NCBI GenBank assembly: GCA_030731635.1
Contig: JANQTR010000124.1
Span: 3,008 to 16,099 of the forward strand
Direction of reading: 5' to 3'
Origin: Erythrobacter sp.
GTDB lineage: Bacteria; Pseudomonadota; Alphaproteobacteria; Sphingomonadales; Sphingomonadaceae
DNA length: 13,092 bases
The position numbers and the translations under genes are program-made. Below the pieces are notes generated by a model. That model did not search any database. It saw only the letters and a program-made list of their open reading frames with translations, and was not told the origin of the DNA. Below, piece by piece: positions 6,334 to 12,360 of the stretch; position 1 is the stretch's first letter; every line of letters starts with the position of its first letter.

Positions 6334-6953
6334 CCGCGCCGCCTGCCAGCATCTACGATCCGCTCGCCCGCGCCTTTGCCGAAGGCCACGCGCGCGACAT
6401 TCCCGATCTGCTGAGCGATGCCGCTTTCGCCATGGATGGCCGCGCCACGCCTGCTGCCGTGTTGATCGCAATCACCGATGCAGCGCATGATCCGCAAGTA
6501 ATCCTCACCCAGCGTCCACGCGCCATGCGCGACCATCCCGGTCAAGTTGCCTTCCCCGGCGGCAAGATCGATCCCGGCGAGGATCCGATAACCGCCGCAT
6601 TGCGTGAGGCAGAGGAAGAGCTAGCCCTGCCGCGCGATGCGGTACGAGTGATCGGTACCAGCGATGTCTACCACACCGGTACCGGCTTTCTGGTGACCCC
6701 GGTGGTGGGCGTGGTGCCGCCGGGGCTCACCCTCACTCCCAATCCGGCCGAGGTTGAAGCATGGTTCGAAGCACCGCTTGGCATGCTGCTCGATCCGGCC
6801 AGCTGGTCGAGCAACGCTGTGTTCTGGCGCGGGGCCAACCGGCACTATCTTGAACTTGATTGGCAGGGGTTCCGGATCTGGGGCGTGACCGCGGCGATCA
6901 TCGCCAACCTGTCGCGCCGGATCGCGCTGGAGGGGCTACGCGATGCTGCGTGA
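6330..6953 (+). CDS. Nudix hydrolase, CoA pyrophosphatase-like
   Basis: This is a 207-residue Nudix protein of the CoA pyrophosphatase group, which hydrolyses coenzyme A or its derivatives to 4'-phosphopantetheine and 3',5'-ADP. The group-specific UPF0035 block appears as ILTQRPRAMRDHPGQVAFPG (58-77), running into the Nudix box. The box spans about 78-100 (GX5E then REAEEEL), so the metal-binding glutamates are present, but the usual Gly near its end is Ala99. The start ATG at 6330 overlaps the previous stop (ATGA), and the 3' end overlaps cca by 11 bp. Role inferred from motif; substrate unproven. Confidence 0.92.
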   Translation: MTAPPASIYDPLARAFAEGHARDIPDLLSDAAFAMDGRATPAAVLIAITDAAHDPQVILTQRPRAMRDHPGQVAFPGGKIDPGEDPITAALREAEEELALPRDAVRVIGTSDVYHTGTGFLVTPVVGVVPPGLTLTPNPAEVEAWFEAPLGMLLDPASWSSNAVFWRGANRHYLELDWQGFRIWGVTAAIIANLSRRIALEGLRDAA

Positions 6954-8127
6954 TCTGTCCGGCGCAGATTGGTCGCACCGTGCCGGGCTGGCCACGCTCA
7001 CCGCTGCGCTGGGGGCGGAAAATATCCGCTGGGTCGGCGGCGCCGTGCGCGACGGGCTGCTTGGGGTGAGCGCTCACGATGTTGACTGCGCCACCACGCT
7101 GATGCCCGAAGCCGTGATTGCAGGCTGCGCCAAGGCAGGCATCCGCACCGTGCCGACCGGGATCGAACACGGCACGGTGACCGCGATCCTGAAAGATGGC
7201 CCAGTCGAAGTCACCACCTTGCGCCGCGATGTCGCCACCGACGGGCGGCGCGCAACCATCGCCTTTGCTTCCGATTGGGCAGAGGATGCCGCCCGGCGCG
7301 ATTTCACCATCAACGCTCTGTACGCCCATCCCGAAACGCTGGAGATTGCGGATTATTTCGGCGGGCTGGATGATCTTGCCGCACGCCGCGTGCGGTTCAT
7401 TGGTGACCCCCGCGCCCGGATCGCCGAGGATCACTTGCGCATCCTGCGCTATTTCCGCTTTCAATCGCGGTTCGGGGCAGATTTGGATGCCGACGCTGAG
7501 GAAGCCTGCGCCGACCTTGCACATACGCTCAAGGGTCTCAGCCGCGAACGGATCGCGACAGAGTTGCTGGCATTGCTGGCATTGCCCGATCCGCATGAGA
7601 CGGTTGATCGCATGCGGACACGCGGCGTGCTGGGGGTCATCCTGCCTGAAGCGTGCAAGGCGCAAATTGCCGCGCTCGCCCGCCTGATCGCGGCAGAGGA
7701 AAGCCAAGGTTTCGCAGCCGATCCGGTCAGGCGGCTGGCTGCCTTGCTGCCACCTTCACCCGATGTGGCGGAGACGGTCGCGGCGCGTTTGCGGCTGTCC
7801 AAGGCGCAGCGCTCCCGTCTGGTGTCCGCCGCCGAGCGCAATGCCAGCGATTGCGATGATCTTCACGCCCTCGCCTATCGGTTAACGCCGCCGCTTGCGA
7901 TCGACCGGCTGCTGCTGCTCGGCGGCGACGCGCGCGCGCTGGCGGATTGGGCCGTGCCTGTTTTCCCCTTGAAAGGCGGCGCGATTGTCGCACGCGGCAT
8001 AACCGTAGGCCCGGCGGTCGCGCGCGTCTTGCAGGCGGTTGAGGGGCGCTGGGTGGCCGAAGGATTCCCCGATCCCGCCCGCATCGAAATGCTTCTGACC
8101 GAAGAATTGGCCAAGATCGCGCCCTGA
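6943..8127 (+). CDS. cca: CCA tRNA nucleotidyltransferase
   Basis: This enzyme adds or repairs the 3'-CCA end of tRNA without a template, using CTP and ATP. At 394 residues it is a class II nucleotidyltransferase with a C-terminal helical tRNA-binding part. The head-domain motif VGGAVRDGLLG is at 31-41, and the metal-binding DxD is Asp46/Asp48 in HDVDCATT. RRDFTINALY is at 118-127 and EDHLRILRYFRF at 162-173, matching the family's motifs in order. Whether it adds all three nucleotides or only the CC or A part cannot be settled by eye. It overlaps the Nudix gene by 11 bp and ends the translationally linked plus-strand cluster. Confidence 0.95.
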   Translation: MLRDLSGADWSHRAGLATLTAALGAENIRWVGGAVRDGLLGVSAHDVDCATTLMPEAVIAGCAKAGIRTVPTGIEHGTVTAILKDGPVEVTTLRRDVATDGRRATIAFASDWAEDAARRDFTINALYAHPETLEIADYFGGLDDLAARRVRFIGDPRARIAEDHLRILRYFRFQSRFGADLDADAEEACADLAHTLKGLSRERIATELLALLALPDPHETVDRMRTRGVLGVILPEACKAQIAALARLIAAEESQGFAADPVRRLAALLPPSPDVAETVAARLRLSKAQRSRLVSAAERNASDCDDLHALAYRLTPPLAIDRLLLLGGDARALADWAVPVFPLKGGAIVARGITVGPAVARVLQAVEGRWVAEGFPDPARIEMLLTEELAKIAP

Positions 8128-8399
8128 CCCACTGGTACCACGGGATGAATCGGGCAAAGCGGGACGAACCGAGCCTTGGGGGCGATAGGCTGCTGATCAA
8201 GCGGTTGTCTCGATCCTCTGGCTCAGGCTAGCCTTGCGACGCGGGTTCAGGCGCGCCCGATTGCGGCGCACTCAAATCACTCCGGCCACACGCTCCGGCC
8301 TCTCATTGCGACATAATTCAGTCGCAGATTTCCGCACACCCCGTTGATCTTGCCGTCCCTTCGGTGAGGTCTGATCCTGTGTAATAAGGGAGAACATTG
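8128..8399. other. Intergenic region between cca and the secreted-protein gene
   Basis: This 272-bp gap has no convincing gene. It holds a 10-bp palindrome AGGCTAGCCT (8225-8234), a weak AGCCT/AGGCT stem near 8171-8191, a 6-bp inverted repeat (8307-8326) and the ribosome-binding site of the next gene. No clear intrinsic terminator for cca and no confident -35/-10 pair could be assigned. The following gene probably has its own promoter here. Confidence 0.5.
8307..8326. repeat. Short inverted repeat upstream of the secreted-protein gene
   Basis: TGCGAC (8307-8312) and GTCGCA (8321-8326) are exact reverse complements around the AT-rich octamer ATAATTCA. It lies 74 bp before the next start codon, where an operator would be expected. 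Six base pairs is short enough to arise by chance. Confidence 0.3.
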
Positions 8400-8945
8400 A
8401 TGAAATCCGTTAAGCTGGCGCTGCTTGCCGCCGCGATTGTCGCAACTCCGACAGCAGCGTTTGCCCAGGATGTGGGCGAAACCATCTTCGGCAATGATGG
8501 CAACCCTATCGGCACAGTTGATAAGGTCTTCCCGCCCGACGAAAGTCAGGGAATTGAGAAAATTGTCGTGATCAACACCGGCAAGCACAAAGCACCGGTG
8601 CCCGCCAATCTTCTGTACAAGGCCGAGGCCGGTCAAACCGTCAACGCCACGAAGGCGCAGGTTGAGGCGATGATGGACCAACAGGTGGCCGAGGCTGCTG
8701 CCAAGCTTGATGCGGCGCTGGTCGTCAATGCGGCCGTGCTATCGGTCAACGGCAATCCGGCTGGCACCTTGACGAGCATCGACACGGTCAAGGATGCCTT
8801 CATCCTTGAAAGTCCGCAGGGTTCGGTTCTGCTCAAGAAAGAGCATTTCACGATGAGCCCAGAGGGCCAGTTGATGACCCTGTACACACGCGATCAGATC
8901 GCCACCACTGCAACAGCCGCCTCGGCCGCAGGCGGCGCGCAGTAA
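8400..8945 (+). CDS. Predicted secreted protein with two related PRC-barrel-like modules
   Basis: I do not recognise a named family. The 181-residue protein begins with a clear Sec signal peptide (K3, K6, hydrophobic stretch, AFA before Gln23), so the mature protein is probably periplasmic. The mature part looks internally repeated. Module one (about 25-93) begins with VGETIFGNDGNPIGTVDKV and continues to APVPANLLYKAEAGQTV. Module two (about 108-170) begins with VVNAAVLSVNGNPAGTLTSI and continues to SVLLKKEHFTMSPEGQL. The GNPxGT turn followed by short strands resembles PRC-barrel modules, but this is a fold-level guess. The tail is Ala-rich. Start ATG 8400 has GGGAG (8388-8392) seven bases upstream; the TTG just before it is not needed. 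A strong terminator follows. Confidence 0.85.
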   Translation: MKSVKLALLAAAIVATPTAAFAQDVGETIFGNDGNPIGTVDKVFPPDESQGIEKIVVINTGKHKAPVPANLLYKAEAGQTVNATKAQVEAMMDQQVAEAAAKLDAALVVNAAVLSVNGNPAGTLTSIDTVKDAFILESPQGSVLLKKEHFTMSPEGQLMTLYTRDQIATTATAASAAGGAQ

Positions 8946-8971
8946 GCCTGTCACGCATAAGGTTCGCAATC

Positions 8972-9008
8972 GGGCCGCGGATGCTGCGATAGCATCCGCG
9001 GCCCTTTT
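8972..9008 (+). terminator. Intrinsic (Rho-independent) terminator
   Basis: A perfect 14-bp stem (8972-8985 with 8991-9004, GC-rich) surrounds a 5-nt loop GCGAT and is followed by TTTT at 9005-9008. It starts 26 bp after the stop of the secreted-protein gene and sits just before the convergent parC stop. No T-tract follows on the minus strand, so it mainly serves the plus-strand gene, though the hairpin could also slow opposing transcription. Confidence 0.93.
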
Positions 9009-9014
9009 CGCTGG

Positions 9015-11321
9015 TCAATCGAAGCGATTATCCTTGGGGAAACCCTGCGGCGGCATCCGCCCCGCCGCCCCGCGCGCGACCTTCCACATGCGGATTTCGG
9101 TTTCGGTGCGGGTGCGTTCACCCGATCCGCCCATTTGCCAGCTCAGCCCGTCAGCCAGCACAAAGGTGGTCGCATCGGCCATCCCGCCGTCACGATAGCG
9201 CTGCAATTGCACGCCTTGCCCGCGCGTCATCACCGGTAGTTCTTCCAGGTTGAACACCACCAGCTTGCGGTTATCGCCGACGCAGGCGACGTGATCGTGA
9301 TTATCGGGGATCGGGCGGATCACCGCCAGCCGCGCGCCGTCTTTCAGGTTCACCACCTGCCGCCCCTTGCGGGTCTCGGCCAGCAGCTCGTCCATCGCAG
9401 CGACAAAGCCCTTGCCGTGGCTTGAGGCCAGCAACAGCCGCGCGCCGGGACGGTGCACCATCATCGCAGAAACGCTCGCTTCGCTTTCCAGTTCGATCAT
9501 GGTGCGGACCGGCTCACCAAATCCGCGCGCGCCGGGCAGCTTGTCGCAGCCGAGCGTGAAGAACCGCCCATCAGATGCGGCCAGCAACAGCTTGTCGGTG
9601 GTCTGCGCGTGGAGGATGAAGGCTAGGCTGTCGCCTTCCTTGTATTTGAATTCCTGATCCAGCGGGACGTGGCCGCTGGCCGCCCTGATCCAGCCCTTCT
9701 GGCTCAGGATCACCGTCACCGGCGCCTTCTCGATCATCGCGTCCATGCTGAATTCAACCGTCGGCGCAGCTTCGGCAATCAAGGTGCGGCGGCGGCCAAG
9801 CACGGTATCCTCGGCATAGTCCTTGCGCAGCGCCTTCAGATCGCGCTTCAACCGGGTGCGCTGTTTGGCCGGGCTTTCGAGCAGGGCGTTCAGTTCCGCT
9901 TCCTCTGCCAGCAGCGCGTCCTGCTCCTTGCGCAGCTCCATTTCTTCGAGCTTGCGAAGCGACCGCAGCCGCATGTTGAGGATCGCTTCGGCCTGCCGGT
10001 CGGTCAGTTCAAATTCGTCCATCATCAACGGCTTGGGCTCATCCTCGGTGCGGATGATTTCGATCACCCGGTCGAGGTTAAGGAAGGCGATGATGTAACC
10101 GCGCACCAATTCCAGCCGCGATGCGATCTTGTCGAGCCGGTGCTGCGCGCGGCGTTGCAGGATGTCGATCTGCGCGCGCGTCCAGCTTTCCAGCAGTTCC
10201 TTCAGCCCCATCACCATCGGCGCGCGCCCGAAACCCGGCTGGGTATCAAGCACGTTGAGATTGAGGCTGAACCGCGTTTCCAGATCGGTCAGCTTGAACA
10301 GGCTTTCCTTGAGCAGTTCAGGATCGACATTGCGGCTTTTCGGGGTGAGCACGATGCGGATCGCGGTATCGCTTTCATCGCGCACATCTTCCAAAATCGG
10401 CAGTTTCCGGTCACCAATCAGCGCGGCGATCTGTTCAATCAGCTTGCCCTTGGGCACCTGATAGGGAATTTCCGAAATCACCAGCTGCCACTGTCCGCTG
10501 CCCAGCCGTTCGATCCCGGCGGCGATATCATCGGCGTCCTTGGCCTCGGGCGCTTGGAACCGGCCCCGCAGCCGGAACGCGCCGCGCCCCGTGCGATAGG
10601 CCTCTGCGATACTGGCCGCGCTATCGACCACTTGCCCACCGGTGGCAAAGTCCGGGCCGTGGAACAGCTGCATCAGCCTTTCGTGTTCCACGTGGGGATT
10701 GTCGATCAGTTCAAGCGTCGCGTCGATGATCTCGGCGACATTGTGGCTGGGAATGCTGGTTGCCATGCCAACCGCGATCCCGCTTGACCCATTGGCGAGC
10801 AGGTTCGGGAACAGGCCGGGGAAAATCTCCGGCTCGATTTCCTCACCATTGTAAGTCGGGATGAAATCGACCGTTCCTTCATCCAGCCCCGCCATCAGCG
10901 CAATCGCGGTCTTGGTCAGGCGCGCTTCGGTGTAACGGTAAGCGGCGGCGTTATCGCCATCGACATTGCCGAAGTTGCCTTGCCCTTCAACCAGCGGATA
11001 ACGCAGCGCAAAATCCTGCGCCAGCCGCACCATCGCGTCATAGACGGAAGCATCGCCATGCGGGTGATATTTACCGATGACATCGCCCACCACGCGGGCC
11101 GATTTCTTGAAGGCGTTTGACGGTTCAAGCTTAAGCTGCCGCATCGCCCACAACAGGCGGCGGTGCACCGGCTTCAACCCATCGCGCAGATCGGGCAGGC
11201 TGCGCGCGGTAATCGTCGACAGCGCATAGACCAGATAACGTTCGGACAGCGCCGCATCGAACGGCGCATCGACGATCGCATCAAAACTGTCGTCTGGCGG
11301 GGTGGTGACAGGATCGGACAT
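9015..11321 (-). CDS. parC: DNA topoisomerase IV subunit A
   Basis: ParC pairs with ParE to decatenate replicated chromosomes and relax supercoils. The protein is 768 residues, matching ParC rather than the longer GyrA, and I see no GyrA-box. The winged-helix region contains GKYHPHGDASVYD (83-95), and the DNA-cleaving tyrosine is Tyr130 in AAYRYTEARL. A coiled-coil, Glu/Leu-rich stretch (roughly 430-500) matches the tower/coiled-coil region, followed by a short beta-propeller C-terminal domain with MTRGQGVQLQRY. In the quinolone-resistance region the position of E. coli Ser80 is Ala91, with the acidic residue (Asp95) kept. It is transcribed convergently to the secreted-protein gene and divergently from the DJ-1-like gene. 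No parE is in the window. Confidence 0.95.
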   Translation of the reverse strand: MSDPVTTPPDDSFDAIVDAPFDAALSERYLVYALSTITARSLPDLRDGLKPVHRRLLWAMRQLKLEPSNAFKKSARVVGDVIGKYHPHGDASVYDAMVRLAQDFALRYPLVEGQGNFGNVDGDNAAAYRYTEARLTKTAIALMAGLDEGTVDFIPTYNGEEIEPEIFPGLFPNLLANGSSGIAVGMATSIPSHNVAEIIDATLELIDNPHVEHERLMQLFHGPDFATGGQVVDSAASIAEAYRTGRGAFRLRGRFQAPEAKDADDIAAGIERLGSGQWQLVISEIPYQVPKGKLIEQIAALIGDRKLPILEDVRDESDTAIRIVLTPKSRNVDPELLKESLFKLTDLETRFSLNLNVLDTQPGFGRAPMVMGLKELLESWTRAQIDILQRRAQHRLDKIASRLELVRGYIIAFLNLDRVIEIIRTEDEPKPLMMDEFELTDRQAEAILNMRLRSLRKLEEMELRKEQDALLAEEAELNALLESPAKQRTRLKRDLKALRKDYAEDTVLGRRRTLIAEAAPTVEFSMDAMIEKAPVTVILSQKGWIRAASGHVPLDQEFKYKEGDSLAFILHAQTTDKLLLAASDGRFFTLGCDKLPGARGFGEPVRTMIELESEASVSAMMVHRPGARLLLASSHGKGFVAAMDELLAETRKGRQVVNLKDGARLAVIRPIPDNHDHVACVGDNRKLVVFNLEELPVMTRGQGVQLQRYRDGGMADATTFVLADGLSWQMGGSGERTRTETEIRMWKVARGAAGRMPPQGFPKDNRFD

Positions 11322-11341
11322 TGCGCCCGTCTAGCAACCCG

Positions 11342-11389
11342 GCGGCAGTGCGGGGAGAGGGATTTCCACAGGGAAAAGTACCCTGCCGC
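11342..11389. repeat. Nested inverted repeats in the parC / DJ-1-like divergent gap
   Basis: An outer pair GCGGCAG (11342-11348) and CTGCCGC (11383-11389) encloses an inner pair TTTCC (11363-11367) and GGAAA (11372-11376) with loop ACAG. The structure starts 21 bp upstream of the parC ATG, so it would lie in the parC leader or promoter. It could be an RNA hairpin or an operator. The 156-bp gap (11322-11477) otherwise shows only the downstream gene's ribosome-binding site. Confidence 0.35.
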
Positions 11390-11477
11390 ATGTGCCAGTC
11401 GCTTTGACCGCTTCCGGGGAACGGGCGGGTCGCCTTGCCCATTGCAATGACAACAGGGCCAAAACGGAGATACCAAT

Positions 11478-12011
11478 ATGCAACGCATCCTCATCATCGC
11501 GACCGACGGTTTTGAACAGTCAGAATTGATGAAGCCCAGGCAAATGCTGGAAAAGGCTGGGGCACAAATCACCATCGCCAGCCTCAAACTCGGTGAGATC
11601 AAAGGCTGGGATCAGAAAGATTGGGGCGAAAGCGTCACGGTTGATATCACTATCGATCAGGTCAAGGTTGCCGATTACGATGCGCTGCTGCTGCCGGGCG
11701 GCCAGATGAACCCCGATATTCTGCGGATGAACGCAGGCGTCATTGCCGTAGTGAAGGCGTTCGGCGAAGCGCGCAAACCGATTGCGGCGATTTGCCATGC
11801 ACCGTGGTTGCTGGCCGAAGCGAACATGCTGAAGGGCCGCACCGTGACTGGCTGGCCATCAATCCGCACCGATCTCGTCAATGCCGGGGCCGAGGTGGTG
11901 GACCGCGATGTCGTGATTGATGGCAACCTGATCACCAGCCGCAAACCCGATGATATCCCTGCCTTTGTCGATGCGCTGATGGCGGCGCTCAATATGGAAA
12001 TGGCAGTCTAG
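11478..12011 (+). CDS. DJ-1/PfpI-family protein (YhbO-like)
   Basis: This 177-residue protein belongs to the DJ-1/PfpI superfamily, whose members are described as proteases, glyoxalase III enzymes or protein deglycases and often protect against carbonyl or oxidative stress. The nucleophile elbow AICHAPW gives Cys106 followed by His107, and the conserved acidic partner is Glu13 in DGFEQSEL. LLLPGGQMNPD (70-80) and the late TGWPSIRTDLVNAGAEVVD block match the PfpI/YhbO branch. No signal peptide is seen, so it should be cytosolic. The start has GGAG (11466-11469) eight bases upstream. Divergent from parC and convergent with the ferredoxin gene, it is probably a single-gene unit. The precise activity cannot be assigned. 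Confidence 0.92.
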   Translation: MQRILIIATDGFEQSELMKPRQMLEKAGAQITIASLKLGEIKGWDQKDWGESVTVDITIDQVKVADYDALLLPGGQMNPDILRMNAGVIAVVKAFGEARKPIAAICHAPWLLAEANMLKGRTVTGWPSIRTDLVNAGAEVVDRDVVIDGNLITSRKPDDIPAFVDALMAALNMEMAV

Positions 12012-12024
12012 ACCGCGCGGCGGT

Positions 12025-12360
12025 TCACATCCGCCTGAGATCATTGCTTTCTGCGGGGATCGAGACGGTTAGCCCGTCCATCTCCGCCGTCAGCTCGATC
12101 TGGCATGACAGCCGCGATGTCCGCCGAGCGCCGGCCGCGAAATCGAGCATGTCTTCCTCCTCATCGGCGGCGGGCGGCAGGCGGTCGAACCATTCGGCGG
12201 CGACGATGACGTGGCAGGTCGAACACGCCATTTGCCCCTCGCAGGTGCCTTCCAACGGCAGGCCTGCCGCTTGTCCTGCGCGCAGGAGATTGTCCCCCAC
12301 CGCACACGGAGTCACCACGGGTTTGCCGTAGGGGTCGATGAAGGTGACGGTAATGCTCAC
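12025..12360 (-). CDS. [2Fe-2S] ferredoxin, adrenodoxin type
   Basis: This 111-residue soluble electron carrier holds a plant/adrenodoxin-type [2Fe-2S] cluster. The ligands are Cys40, Cys46, Cys49 and Cys86, seen as CEGQMACSTCH and RLSCQ, with the CX5CX2CX36C spacing typical of the ISC/adrenodoxin group. It starts with GTG at 12360 inside the stop of the upstream desulfurase gene (GTGA overlap). AAGGAG eight bases upstream is a strong ribosome-binding site embedded in that gene's last codons. Coupling to a cysteine desulfurase suggests it supplies electrons for Fe-S cluster assembly, though a P450 or other redox partner cannot be excluded. Only 13 bp separate its stop from the convergent DJ-1-like gene, with a small GGCGG/CCGCC hairpin at 12019-12035. 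Confidence 0.94.
   Translation of the reverse strand: MSITVTFIDPYGKPVVTPCAVGDNLLRAGQAAGLPLEGTCEGQMACSTCHVIVAAEWFDRLPPAADEEEDMLDFAAGARRTSRLSCQIELTAEMDGLTVSIPAESNDLRRM

Noticed and set aside
8145..8231. A 28-codon ORF in the gap after cca
   Set aside because: No properly spaced ribosome-binding site, no recognisable sequence, and the length is expected by chance.
10684..10699. A third possible parS inside parC
   Set aside because: TGTTCCACGTG matches the left part, allowing the variable fifth base, but the right arm (GGGAT instead of AAACA) has no match, so the palindrome is lost.
9669..10787. A 372-codon open frame on the plus strand, antisense to parC
   Set aside because: The opposite strand encodes an unambiguous full-length topoisomerase IV subunit. 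Long antisense frames are expected in GC-rich genes, and the translation resembles no family.
11363..11371. TTTCCACAG as a second DnaA box near parC
   Set aside because: It departs from the consensus at more than one position and is better explained as part of the nested inverted repeat there.
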